A stretch of 64,000 nucleotides of DNA from Nanoarchaeota archaeon SCGC AAA011-G17 (GTDB lineage: Archaea; Nanobdellota; Nanobdellia; SCGC-AAA011-G17). A program made the position numbers and the translations under genes. Below are positions 51,918-60,788 of this stretch, in pieces; position 1 is the first letter of the stretch; every line of letters begins with the position of its first letter. The stretch is taken from the NCBI GenBank assembly GCA_000402515.1, contig AQRL01000036.1, positions 46,804 to 110,803 on the forward strand. Reading direction: 5' to 3'. The notes under the pieces were generated by a model. The model had not been told where the DNA came from. It searched no databases and saw only the letters and a list, made by a program, of their open reading frames with translations.

Positions 51918-53245
51918 TTTACAAATCCATATTTTATAAAATAAAATCCGTTTAAAAAAGTTCTTAATATTCTAGATATTGGATTCAAAGGGATATATTT
52001 TATATCAAATTTTATAAATTTAATTAGAAATGGAAATTTCACACACACTCTAAAAATATCTGATAAAAGTTTGAATTTTTGTTTATTTTTAATATTCAGT
52101 GGAATTTCATTCTTGCTTTCAGCTTGGTAGGTATATAACAGTCTATCAAAATTACCATCAAACAACCCCCTAGAAATAGAATAATTGGCTAGTTCTGTTT
52201 TTGGATATGGTTGATAAAAATACAAATTAATATGGGTTGGTTTACATTTTGCAGATAGTTCTATTGTTTCAAAAACCATATCCAAGGTTTCTTCAGGTAA
52301 ACACATCATTGTTTGGGTTGTGAATCCTATGTTATATTTTCTAAGTAATTTACATGTGTTTAATATTTGTTGTTTGGACATATTTCTTTTTAATATTTTA
52401 TTTCTGATATAATCATTCCCCACCTCTAACCCAAGAACAACATAATAACACCCTGCATCTTTTAGATCTTTAATTATAATCTCATCAACTAAATTAGGGC
52501 GTATATGACAGTAAAGGGGCAAATTTATTTCTTTTTTATAAATTTTTAAGAATTCTTCTAACCATCTTTTATTTAATATAAATGTATCATCTTGGAAATT
52601 GACTTTCTCTAAATGAAAATTATTTTTTACTTCTTTTATTTCTTTTATAACATTTTCAACACTTCTTTGTCTTAAATATCTCCCTTTGGTCAGCTTTTTA
52701 TTAAAAGCATTAAAACAATAAGTACAATCATATGGACAACCCCTAGAGGTCATAAAGAACCTTACTCCTCTGGGTAATAAATATTCGTAATCTTTTAATA
52801 AAGTTCTATCTGGGAATGGCAGAGAATCTAAATTCTGGGGATAATCTCCCAACCATACTTTTTTGATATCTTTTTCTCCCTTTTGTATTTTTTTAATTAA
52901 ATCACCTATTGCTTCTTCAGCTTCTCCCCTTATTATAAAATCAACACATTCTTCTTCTGCTATCTCTGGAAAAAAGGTAGGGTGTGGACCCCCAAAAATA
53001 GAAATAAATTTTAATTCTTTTTTTAAAAGCCTACAAAGATTTAGATAATATTTGTGTGCTCCTGTTGTGGTTGAAAATAATATCAAATCAGGATTAAAGT
53101 TTTTTACTTTTTCAATTAGGTTTTTTTCTTCTGAAGTTATAACTGCTTTGGTTTCTATTCCTAAATTTTTTAAACTTGAAGATATCTGCATTATACCTAA
53201 CGGTTCATGCAAATCCAGACTTTTTATCAAAAAGAGGGCTTTCAT
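51914..53245 (-). CDS. B12-binding-type radical SAM protein 10
   Basis: 443 aa. B12-binding-type domain with FGGPHPTFFP (about 84-93). The radical SAM motif GCPYDCTYC has C170, C174 and C177, followed by LRQRSVENVIKE and QDDTFILN. The N-terminal cobalamin half is shortened, starting LFLIKSLDLHEPLG with no DxHxxG. Strong C-terminal hydrophobic stretches (PFLIKFIKFDIKYIPLNPI) suggest membrane contact. Lies 4 bp after the methyltransferase gene and overlaps the GT2 by 4 bp. Confidence 0.87.
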   Translation of the reverse strand: MKALFLIKSLDLHEPLGIMQISSSLKNLGIETKAVITSEEKNLIEKVKNFNPDLILFSTTTGAHKYYLNLCRLLKKELKFISIFGGPHPTFFPEIAEEECVDFIIRGEAEEAIGDLIKKIQKGEKDIKKVWLGDYPQNLDSLPFPDRTLLKDYEYLLPRGVRFFMTSRGCPYDCTYCFNAFNKKLTKGRYLRQRSVENVIKEIKEVKNNFHLEKVNFQDDTFILNKRWLEEFLKIYKKEINLPLYCHIRPNLVDEIIIKDLKDAGCYYVVLGLEVGNDYIRNKILKRNMSKQQILNTCKLLRKYNIGFTTQTMMCLPEETLDMVFETIELSAKCKPTHINLYFYQPYPKTELANYSISRGLFDGNFDRLLYTYQAESKNEIPLNIKNKQKFKLLSDIFRVCVKFPFLIKFIKFDIKYIPLNPISRILRTFLNGFYFIKYGFVK

Positions 53246-53249
53246 ATTT

Positions 53250-53909
53250 TTATTTTTTTGAGATCATGATACAGGCAGTATGCGGTTTTAAATTGTTGAT
53301 TGGTTTTAATATTAAATAAACAATTCCTGGCAAAAATTTTTTAATCAGAGGTATTGATTGTAAGAACATTATCATTAACCAGAGATATGCGTTTTGTGTT
53401 AATCTTATCTCTGCATTAAAAAATATTTTTTTTAAATCTTCTAATTGAGGCAATCCATTTTTTATATGCTCTAACGTCCAAGGATCTTTTATCTTTATAA
53501 TTTTTTTAAAATTATATAATAATCTATCATATTTTGATGAGCCAATTGGGGTAAATATTATAATCTTATCTTTTGCAATCCTTTTTAGCTCTTTTAGATA
53601 AAACTCCCTTCTGTCTGGAGAAATGTGTTCTAGTGTTGCAACTGAAATAACAGTATCATAAGAATTGTCTTTTATTTTGTTATTTGTTAAATCTACGTGA
53701 ATTGTTTTTAATCCTTGTTTTTTGGCTATTTCTAATTCTTCTTTGTTTATATCTAAAATTGTTATATCATTACTAATAAATTTTGAGATTAATCCCTCTC
53801 CACCCCCCACATCCAATACTTTTTCTCTGGGTGATATGTATTTAGCTATTTCTAAATAACGCTGATACCTATCATTACTGGGTAAAAGTAATTTTATTTG
53901 TGATTTCAT
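53250..53909 (-). CDS. Class I SAM methyltransferase
   Basis: 219 aa from the ATG at 53909. KVLDVGGGEGLISKFI is motif I (about 30-45), TILDINKEE is the acidic loop, and SVATLEHISPDRREFYLKEL near 94-113 resembles ubiquinone/sugar methyltransferases. A start 13 codons upstream is possible, but the ATG at 53909 lies 22-34 bp from the shared TATA element. It ends with hydrophobic residues (IPLIKKFLPGIVYLILKP), perhaps membrane associated. Confidence 0.82.
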   Translation of the reverse strand: MKSQIKLLLPSNDRYQRYLEIAKYISPREKVLDVGGGEGLISKFISNDITILDINKEELEIAKKQGLKTIHVDLTNNKIKDNSYDTVISVATLEHISPDRREFYLKELKRIAKDKIIIFTPIGSSKYDRLLYNFKKIIKIKDPWTLEHIKNGLPQLEDLKKIFFNAEIRLTQNAYLWLMIMFLQSIPLIKKFLPGIVYLILKPINNLKPHTACIMISKK

Positions 53910-53930
53910 TATATTGTTTAATAAAGCAAG

Positions 53931-53940
53931 TTTTTTATAT
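53931..53940. promoter_or_regulatory. Shared bidirectional TATA element (methyltransferase / GT4)
   Basis: ttttttatat is centred near the midpoint of the 56 bp between ATGs at 53909 (minus) and 53966 (plus). Its reverse complement, atataaaaaa, is an equally good TATA box for the minus-strand gene. Confidence 0.55.
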
Positions 53941-53965
53941 CTTATCATTGGACAATGTGAATTAA

Positions 53966-54994
53966 ATGAAATTAAAAATTTATAGTGAATTTTCGGATGA
54001 GGGATTTTTTATGGCTCCTGCTTATTTAAAAAAAGAAGGGAAATTAGATAATGTGGAGTTTATTGGTTCAAGATTTTTGTATTATGCTTACATGAGATTA
54101 AGGGGGAAGAAGACTTGTCCCTTTTTTAAGAGTTTATTTGCTCCATTAAAACTATTGTTTACTAAAGACCCAATTATTTTAGCTTTTGCTCCTTATGGCA
54201 AGAGTATTTATTATTTAATATTATTAAAATTATTAAAAAAAAATATTATTTATCTTACTTCTTGGCCTTATTGGGATGGAAGCAAATATGTCCATGCCGG
54301 TGGATATACAAGAAAATTTCTCTGGGAAAAATTCCTTAAAAATACAAAGGCTATCTGTATAAGCAAAATGGCATACAATGGAATAAATAAATTTGGTGCT
54401 AATGGGGTTCATATTCCACACCCTGTTGACTTGACTATCTTTACAAAAAAAACAGATAAAAACAAAAAGTTAAATGTTCTATTCGTTGGAAGACTTTTGC
54501 CTGAGAAGGGGGTTTTAGACATACTAAGGCTTGCTGAAGAATTTAAAGACATTAAGTTTACTTTTGCAGGTAATGGTAATTTATCTTCAAAAATTAAAAA
54601 TTGCGGACTGAGTAATGTTGAGTATAAAGGATTTGTTGGTGACAAAAAAGAGCTTTCTAAAGTTTACAGACAGGCAGATATTTTTATTTCAAATTCATAT
54701 GCCACAAAGAACTGGGAAGAATTATTTGGAATAGTTATAATTGAAGCGATGGCCTCTGGTCTTGCTGTTATTGCTAGTGATTGTGTTGGTCCAAAGGAAA
54801 TAATACAAAATGGAGAGAACGGCTTCTTGATTCATCAAAAAGATTATAATGATTTAAAAAACAAATTTAGTGAACTAATTAAAAATAAAAATTTAATAAG
54901 AAAATTTTCAGATAATGGAAGAAAGACTGCTGAAAAAAGATATGATATTAGAATAATTTCAGAAAAATGGATGGATTTGATAAATGAAAATTGA
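53966..54994 (+). CDS. GT4-family glycosyltransferase
   Basis: 342 aa. VLFVGRLLPEKGVLDILRLAEE (about 169-190) and EELFGIVIIEAMASGLAVIAS (E-x7-E, about 254-270) are the GT-B donor site. The N-terminal acceptor domain lacks a typical Gly-rich loop. The ATG at 53966 lies 26-35 bp from the shared TATA element. It overlaps the following GT-C gene by 11 bp. Confidence 0.88.
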   Translation: MKLKIYSEFSDEGFFMAPAYLKKEGKLDNVEFIGSRFLYYAYMRLRGKKTCPFFKSLFAPLKLLFTKDPIILAFAPYGKSIYYLILLKLLKKNIIYLTSWPYWDGSKYVHAGGYTRKFLWEKFLKNTKAICISKMAYNGINKFGANGVHIPHPVDLTIFTKKTDKNKKLNVLFVGRLLPEKGVLDILRLAEEFKDIKFTFAGNGNLSSKIKNCGLSNVEYKGFVGDKKELSKVYRQADIFISNSYATKNWEELFGIVIIEAMASGLAVIASDCVGPKEIIQNGENGFLIHQKDYNDLKNKFSELIKNKNLIRKFSDNGRKTAEKRYDIRIISEKWMDLINEN

Positions 54995-56486
54995 TTACAA
55001 AATAATATTCTTTGTTGCACTTTTGCTGTTATACTTATCTTTTGCTAATAATTACATAGGAAGCAATGCTGATGACTCAATTTATGTTGTTCTAGGAAAC
55101 TCATTGGCAGAAGGAAATGGCTACAGGATGATTAGCTCTCCTGAAAATTATGTAAATGCTGAGTATCCTCCGTTATTCCCTATTTTTATAGCAGGGATTA
55201 TTCTAGTTGGAGGTAATATTTTTATAATAAAACTATTCATTGCAATACTTGCTGTTATTGGTGTTTATTCTCTTTATTTGTTTTTAAAATTATTTTTTAA
55301 AGAAAAAAAAGCTTTTATTATAACCGTACTCACTGGAATTTCTCCTTTATTTGTTTTTTATACACATCAAGTCATGAGTGAAGTTCCTTATTTCTTATTT
55401 TCTATTTTGGCTCTTTATTTCTTTGTTAAATTTATGGATAATAAGTTTTCAAAAAAATACTTATTTTTATGCTCATTGTTCCTATTACTATCTTATTTTA
55501 CAAGAACTATTGGATTTGTTCTAATTATTGCTATTGGATTATACATTACTTTTGAAAGACTAAATAAACAAGAGATTAGAAAATTTGTTTTTATTATTCT
55601 AATTATTGCTATCCCTATTTTATTATGGTCTGTAAGGATACTTGGAAATGAGGGGGAAACTTATGAACAGTACAGCTACAAGGACCTTTTTCTAAAGAAT
55701 AGTATTTATGATTTTGATTCTGGCAGTCTTGACTCAAATGGAATAATCAACAGAGTAGTTTACAACGGTGAAAAACATATAACACAATTTAGTAAGACTA
55801 TTTTTGATTCTGTAAACTGGTTATCTCTAATCTATCCTAGTCTTAAATGGGTAGAATTATCTGTTATATTATTAGTATTCTTTACTATTATTGGCGGTTT
55901 TATTGTCTCTCTTAAAAATAGAACAATTATTGAATATTATTTTTTTGTTTATATATTTTTTATTTTACTTATACCAGACCCCAGCAGCAGATTCTTATTC
56001 CCGGTTATTCCATTTATTATAAACTATTTTTTTAAAGGGATAGAAATTGTATCTAATAAACTAGACAAAAAAATTATAATGAATTTATTGATTATTTTAG
56101 TGATTATTTGTAGTCTTCTAAGCCTTTCAAAAGATATATATTTTGAGCATAAAGAGGATTATTATCTTAACAATTGGGGAGAAAATGTAGATGGTTTTGT
56201 TGATATGGCTCTTTGGTCAAAAGACAATATCCCAAAAGAGAATAATGTTATTGTCTACAATCCGATGATGTTTTATCTTTTGTCTGATATAAAGGGAAAT
56301 TCTCCTTACTTGAGTTATAATAAAGAAGAAGTTTTAAATCAAATCTATAAGAAAAACGCAGAATATGTTATAATCGACAAGGGTGTTGGAAAAAGGTATT
56401 TGGCTCCTGTCATAAGCGAAGATAGATTTGAACGTGTTTATGAAAAAGATGGAAATTATATTTACAAAGTTAAACCTTTGCCTTAA
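54984..56486 (+). CDS. GT-C family glycosyltransferase, GT39/PMT-like
   Basis: 500 aa with about 11 membrane segments and a soluble C-terminal domain of about 110 residues. SNADDSIYVVLGNSLAEGNG near 28-47 is the first outer loop with its DD pair, and NAEYPPLFPIFIAGI follows, both characteristic of the PMT_2/ArnT fold. Uses a polyprenyl-phosphate sugar donor. Coupled to the GT4 gene. Its 3' end overlaps the convergent flippase gene by 17 bp. Confidence 0.83.
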   Translation: MKIDYKIIFFVALLLLYLSFANNYIGSNADDSIYVVLGNSLAEGNGYRMISSPENYVNAEYPPLFPIFIAGIILVGGNIFIIKLFIAILAVIGVYSLYLFLKLFFKEKKAFIITVLTGISPLFVFYTHQVMSEVPYFLFSILALYFFVKFMDNKFSKKYLFLCSLFLLLSYFTRTIGFVLIIAIGLYITFERLNKQEIRKFVFIILIIAIPILLWSVRILGNEGETYEQYSYKDLFLKNSIYDFDSGSLDSNGIINRVVYNGEKHITQFSKTIFDSVNWLSLIYPSLKWVELSVILLVFFTIIGGFIVSLKNRTIIEYYFFVYIFFILLIPDPSSRFLFPVIPFIINYFFKGIEIVSNKLDKKIIMNLLIILVIICSLLSLSKDIYFEHKEDYYLNNWGENVDGFVDMALWSKDNIPKENNVIVYNPMMFYLLSDIKGNSPYLSYNKEEVLNQIYKKNAEYVIIDKGVGKRYLAPVISEDRFERVYEKDGNYIYKVKPLP

Positions 56487-57978
56487 TTTTCTCTTTTATT
56501 GTATTTAGCACCATCCAATCTTCCTTTTCAAAGGATCTTGTCAAAAATAATAATATCGAGTATAATAAAACAAAAGCCATTGCATAGGGGATTAAATAGT
56601 AGATATTTTTTGGATAGATTACTTTTGTTATAAAATAAAAGGCTCCTGTTGCAACAACAAAAGATGAAATAACATTAATATTCTTTATATTGAATGGATT
56701 TAGAGTGAAGAGGATGTAACTTTCAACTATAAATAATACCCTCAATAATATTTGAGATATTGTTGTTGCTATTGCTGCACCAAGCATCCCGTGTGAAGGA
56801 ATCAATAAGATATTAAGAGCTATGTTTAAAATGGACACAATTAATGAATTTATTAAAATTATTTTACCTTTTTTATTTATCATAAACAGATGTGTTGAAT
56901 TTATAAGTGAATAATTAAAGATAAATCCTATACTCAATATAACCAACACCATACTCGCTTGTACATATTCAGCACCAAAAACAGAGAGGATTGTTTTGGA
57001 GAACAAAATAAACAAACCAAAGATTATCAAATTGATAAGCAATATCCACTTATTTACTATCTGGTATATTTTATTGAATAAAAACTGCTTATTCTGAGAG
57101 TATAACTTTGTTAAAACAGGGATAAATAACCCTGAAAGGGAATAAGGAACAATGTACAATAATTGTGCTGTCGGCATTGCAGCGTTGTATATCCCTACTG
57201 TTGAGACATCCTTGAAGTAACCAAGCATTATACTATCAAACCAGTTAAAGATTAATGGAAAAACAGATGTTAACAATAGGGGTAAAGAATAAATAAATAA
57301 CTCTTTGTTTAGATATTGCGCCTGAATTTTTGTCTTGATAATAGAAAATACCTTTTTTTCCATTAAATAAAATCCAAATAATGTTGTTAATATTGTAGAC
57401 ACAACAATAGCTAATGAAAGCCCTATTATCTTATCAGTAAAGAAAAAAACAACCAATAAAGTGAATATTATTTTTGCAGCATTTTCTAGTATATTTTTTG
57501 TATATACTTCATATTTTACTTTTTCAAATCCTTTAAAGACCATAAATAATATATTATTTATAACGCATAATGGAATAACAAAAACAAGTATTTTTAGTAT
57601 AACCCCCAAATCTGTATTATGAAAGAAATTTAAGGCTATATCATCCAGGAAAAAAAATAAAATTACTGACAAAAAAATACTTATTAGAACACTTGTTTTA
57701 AGAGTAAATAAAATTGTTCCTTTTATCCTTGAAGAATCTTCTTTTCCCCTAAAGAATGGAATATATCTTAGAACTGCATTATTCAATCCCAGTAAAGAGA
57801 TTGTAGTTAATATGCCCAAAAAAGCTAATCCAAGAGAGATAAGCCCATAATATTCAGAACCCATATTGGCTACAATTACCCTATAAATATATCCCAAAAC
57901 TTTTGATAGTGAAGCACCTGCTAAAAGGATTATTCCTCCTTTTGCAATGGTTTTTAATGAATCATCAACATCTGACAT
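56470..57978 (-). CDS. Oligosaccharide flippase, Wzx/MATE type (second copy)
   Basis: 502 aa with 14 predicted membrane segments. GGIILLAGASLSKVLGYIYRVIVA near the start and YYGLISLGLAFLGILTTISLLG are typical of the archaeal polysaccharide-biosynthesis/stage V sporulation-like flippases. It differs clearly from the 414-aa flippase at 25263-26507, so the two may handle different lipid-linked glycans. TATA-like cttataaatt on the minus strand near 57988-57999 lies 10-21 bp upstream of the ATG. Confidence 0.88.
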   Translation of the reverse strand: MSDVDDSLKTIAKGGIILLAGASLSKVLGYIYRVIVANMGSEYYGLISLGLAFLGILTTISLLGLNNAVLRYIPFFRGKEDSSRIKGTILFTLKTSVLISIFLSVILFFFLDDIALNFFHNTDLGVILKILVFVIPLCVINNILFMVFKGFEKVKYEVYTKNILENAAKIIFTLLVVFFFTDKIIGLSLAIVVSTILTTLFGFYLMEKKVFSIIKTKIQAQYLNKELFIYSLPLLLTSVFPLIFNWFDSIMLGYFKDVSTVGIYNAAMPTAQLLYIVPYSLSGLFIPVLTKLYSQNKQFLFNKIYQIVNKWILLINLIIFGLFILFSKTILSVFGAEYVQASMVLVILSIGFIFNYSLINSTHLFMINKKGKIILINSLIVSILNIALNILLIPSHGMLGAAIATTISQILLRVLFIVESYILFTLNPFNIKNINVISSFVVATGAFYFITKVIYPKNIYYLIPYAMAFVLLYSILLFLTRSFEKEDWMVLNTIKEKIKAKV

Positions 57979-58041
57979 TTTACAGCAATTTATAAGAAAG
58001 TTAAGTTTAAATAAAGATATGGTTAAAAAAATAGATTCAAT

Positions 58042-58737
58042 TTAATCTTCTAGTTTTGTTTGAGTAATAAAAACTTTTTTTCCATCTGCACCAGTTATAA
58101 ACGCATTAGGATATGGATCTTGTAATGCCCTTACAAGGTTATGTATCTGCTCTGCAGTCATTCTTTCTAAATCTGTGGGTTTCAATTCACTTTGTTCTGG
58201 TTTTCTTCTTTTGTATGTTGTTGCTTCTGATTCGTCCTGTTCAAATTGGATAACTGTGTTTTTTTCAAAATCCCCTAATAATCTCCTGCTAAGGTCTGTT
58301 CCAACACAAATAATCCTTTCAAAAATCTCAGATAAGTTCCCTTCAAGAGAAATTTCTTTTTGATAATAAATTTTTCCAGTATCAACCCCCTTATCCATCT
58401 GAAACAAAGTAACTGCCCCTATTTTTTCTCCATTTATTATCTGGTTCTGTAACGGGGACCCACCACGATATTTTGGAAGAGGAGAGCTATGTAAGCAGAC
58501 ACATGTTTTATTTTCAACAATATCATTTGGAACAATCCAACTCCAACCATAAAATAAAACTGCATTATAGCCATCCAATCCCGAATAGTCTTTTCTTGAA
58601 CGAAAGTCTATATGAAAATCTTTTCTTAAAAAATCGTAAATTTTGAATGCCCAATCTCTGTAACCAAAATAAAGAAATTTTTTTTCATGCTGCTGATTAT
58701 GCATATCAAACTCTATATCCCCAGTACTTTTTTTCAT
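58042..58737 (-). CDS. Sugar/10-formyl-THF formyltransferase (Fmt/WbkC-like)
   Basis: 231 aa, one formyl_trans_N domain with a short C-terminal extension. CLHSSPLPKYRGGSPLQNQI has H83 as catalytic His; the usual N two residues before it is C81. D119 in KGVDTGKIYY is the catalytic Asp. YPNAFITGADGKKVFI matches the C-terminal domain of formyltransferases. Such stand-alone enzymes N-formylate amino sugars (WbkC, VioF, FdtF). Its start overlaps the stop of the PIG-L deacetylase by 4 bp. Confidence 0.82.
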   Translation of the reverse strand: MKKSTGDIEFDMHNQQHEKKFLYFGYRDWAFKIYDFLRKDFHIDFRSRKDYSGLDGYNAVLFYGWSWIVPNDIVENKTCVCLHSSPLPKYRGGSPLQNQIINGEKIGAVTLFQMDKGVDTGKIYYQKEISLEGNLSEIFERIICVGTDLSRRLLGDFEKNTVIQFEQDESEATTYKRRKPEQSELKPTDLERMTAEQIHNLVRALQDPYPNAFITGADGKKVFITQTKLED

Positions 58738-59354
58738 TCAACCCACCTTTCTATTATAAACGCTTCTGCATAATCTTCATTAATAGAAAGCCCTCTTAAT
58801 CTAGCCAATGATTTAAGCAAGTCCCCCGAACGCATTTTTCTAACCTGCGACTTATGAAGACTATATGCTTTAATCTTTTTTTCAATGTCCAAGGGTATGA
58901 AGAAGTTTACACGATAAGGAGTAGAGTTCCATATTGGCGGATGTTCCTGTTCGTATACTAATACCTTTTTTACAAAGAAGTTTTTATCATGTGGTCTTAG
59001 TGCTACCTGCAGGGCATTATAAACTGTCCTGTGATCTTGATTATAGCTACTATAAGGAATAAATATCCTATCGGGTTTTATCTCGTTTATTATTTCTTCA
59101 AATTGCCCTATCAGTTCCCTTTCGTTATAATTATTTACTTTATTTTTTGGATTATACTTAAAATCAAATCCTAAAAATTTAGCAACATTTTTTATTTCTT
59201 CTAATCTTCTTTCAGTCCCTATTCTGTGCTGTGAATCTGGCTGCATTAAGCTTTCATCAATCCCACAATAATAAACAAAGGAATCCCTATCTAGAACATT
59301 TGTACACCCAAGTACTTCATCATCTGCATGTGGAGCGATTATTAATTTTTTCAT
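58734..59354 (-). CDS. PIG-L/LmbE family deacetylase
   Basis: 206 aa. IAPHADDEVLG (H9, D11/D12, E13) and YNQDHRTVYNAL (D107/H108) are the zinc-binding motifs of the LmbE family, which de-N-acetylates GlcNAc-type sugars. The residues fit a complete catalytic set. Coupled to the formyltransferase by a 4-bp overlap and driven by a promoter immediately left of the IS66-type element: gttcttatat on the minus strand (59361-59370). Confidence 0.88.
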   Translation of the reverse strand: MKKLIIAPHADDEVLGCTNVLDRDSFVYYCGIDESLMQPDSQHRIGTERRLEEIKNVAKFLGFDFKYNPKNKVNNYNERELIGQFEEIINEIKPDRIFIPYSSYNQDHRTVYNALQVALRPHDKNFFVKKVLVYEQEHPPIWNSTPYRVNFFIPLDIEKKIKAYSLHKSQVRKMRSGDLLKSLARLRGLSINEDYAEAFIIERWVE

Positions 59355-59444
59355 TTTAGATATAAGAACAATTTTATCAAGAAACGTAACCGTTTAGCTA
59401 CTCCAGAACAATAATCAAAAAATAGTAGTTCTTATTACTAATTT

Positions 59445-59481
59445 TTGGGGGTTGGAGTGAGGAACGAATGGAAACCCCCAA
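59445..59481 (+). promoter_or_regulatory. Stem-loop masking the transposase start
   Basis: ttgggggtt (59445-59453) pairs perfectly with aacccccaa (59473-59481). The 19-nt loop holds the Shine-Dalgarno-like ggagtgagg (59454-59462) and the ATG (59468-59470). In the mRNA this should reduce translation of the transposase; the same sequence occurs at 63965-64000. Confidence 0.7.
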
Positions 59482-60736
59482 TGAATTGAAAGATTTGAGC
59501 AGAGAAGAATTAATAGAAATAATTCTTGAATTACAAAAAAGGCTTCTTGTGTATGAGAATGCACATACCCCTCCCTCTCAACAGAGAAAATACCCCAAGA
59601 GAGAAAGCTCAAACAATAAAATTGGTGCTCCTGAAGGCCATGAAGGAACAACAAGAGCAGCACAGGAGCCAAACAAGTTTGAGGCTCTCAAACTTGATTT
59701 CTGTCCTGATTGCAAGAGGCAATTAGGAAGGCCAAGAAGTGTTCATAAAAAGATAATAGAAGATATACAAGAGCCTCAGCCATTAACAATTACACAATTT
59801 ACTATTCCCCATTACTTCTGCAATTACTGCAATGCAGAAGTAATTCCTTCACATCCGGGATTGCCTGATGAAGGAAGATTTGGATATAATCTGCAGGCAC
59901 AAATTGCCCTGATGAAATATGAAGACAGGCTTCCCCATAGAAAAATAGCAAAGACATTAAACAGGCAGTATGGATTGCAAATAACTCCAGCTACCATTCT
60001 TGACATAACAAGAAGGGTGGCTGATAAGCTGCAATCAGCTTATGAAGCAATAAAGGAAGAAGTGAAAAACTCTAAGCAGCTGGTTGCTGATGAAACAGGA
60101 TTGAAGGTAAGGGGAAAGACCTTCTGGTTGTGGGCATTTATCTCATTGACATCAGTGCTTTTTCTTATCAGAAAAAGCAGAGGGCAATCCCCAATCAGGG
60201 AAGCTCTGGGAAATTATGACGGCAAGATAACCTGTGACGGATGGGCATCATATACCAAAGTTGTGAAAACAATTCAGAGATGCTGGGCTCATCTCTTGAG
60301 AGAAGCTAAGTGGTATGCTGAGAAATATGAAGGGCAGGCAAGAATTGTGCATGAATGGCTGTGTAGATTATTCAGGCAGATAAAGGATTCTCTTGACAAA
60401 CCAAGAGAATTCAGAGAGAAGATTTACAAGAATTGCATAGTGAAGATGCAATTCTTTATTGCCTCCTGCAAAGTGCATAAAGAGTTGAGGAAGTTTGCTG
60501 AGAAGCTGGAGAATGGATTAAATTATTGGTTCACTTGCTTATTGCATCCTGAAATAGACATGACAAGCAACAAGGCTGAAAGAATATTAAGAGAGCCAGT
60601 AGTGCAGAGGAAGATAAGCTCTTTATGGAATGAGAAAGGAGTAATGATTAAGGAGACAATCATGTCTGTATTAGCAACATGGAATTTGAGGGGGCTCAAT
60701 ACCAACAGCATGCTTAGGGAAACCCTAAGCAGCTAA
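59468..60736 (+). CDS. IS66 family transposase (TnpC-type)
   Basis: 422 aa. An N-terminal LSREELIEIILELQKRLL coiled helix, a CPDC/CNYC zinc-ribbon at about 77-124 and the DDE catalytic triad VADETGLKV (about 207), CDGWASYTK (about 256) and SNKAERILREPVV (about 368) are present. The IS66 accessory genes tnpA and tnpB are absent, as in the short archaeal and bacterial IS66-type elements. There is no frameshift or internal stop, so it looks intact. Confidence 0.93.
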   Translation: METPNELKDLSREELIEIILELQKRLLVYENAHTPPSQQRKYPKRESSNNKIGAPEGHEGTTRAAQEPNKFEALKLDFCPDCKRQLGRPRSVHKKIIEDIQEPQPLTITQFTIPHYFCNYCNAEVIPSHPGLPDEGRFGYNLQAQIALMKYEDRLPHRKIAKTLNRQYGLQITPATILDITRRVADKLQSAYEAIKEEVKNSKQLVADETGLKVRGKTFWLWAFISLTSVLFLIRKSRGQSPIREALGNYDGKITCDGWASYTKVVKTIQRCWAHLLREAKWYAEKYEGQARIVHEWLCRLFRQIKDSLDKPREFREKIYKNCIVKMQFFIASCKVHKELRKFAEKLENGLNYWFTCLLHPEIDMTSNKAERILREPVVQRKISSLWNEKGVMIKETIMSVLATWNLRGLNTNSMLRETLSS

Positions 60737-60756
60737 ACGGTTACAAAATAACCAAA

Positions 60757-60768
60757 AATATTTAAAGA
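60757..60768 (+). promoter_or_regulatory. TATA box of the pilin-like operon
   Basis: aaatatttaaag lies 21-32 bp upstream of the ATG at 60789 and 13 bp outside the IS right end, so the operon has its own promoter and does not depend on the IS. Confidence 0.55.
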
Positions 60769-60788
60769 ACAGTACTTTTTCTTAATAT

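Larger units (their letters stand above)
59386..60744 (+). mobile_element. IS66-type insertion sequence, complete copy
   Basis: 1359 bp, bounded by 14-bp perfect inverted repeats gtaaccgtttagct (59386-59399) and its complement (60731-60744). The right repeat contains the transposase stop codon. The flanking eight bases are not identical (caagaaac versus aaaataac), so no target duplication is visible. A 95-bp identical copy of its left end starts at 63906 in the same orientation. A 9-bp stem loop covers the start codon (59445-59481). Confidence 0.88.

Noticed and set aside
59378-60752. Target-site duplication around the IS66-type copy
   Set aside because: The eight flanking bases (caagaaac, aaaataac) agree in only five positions.
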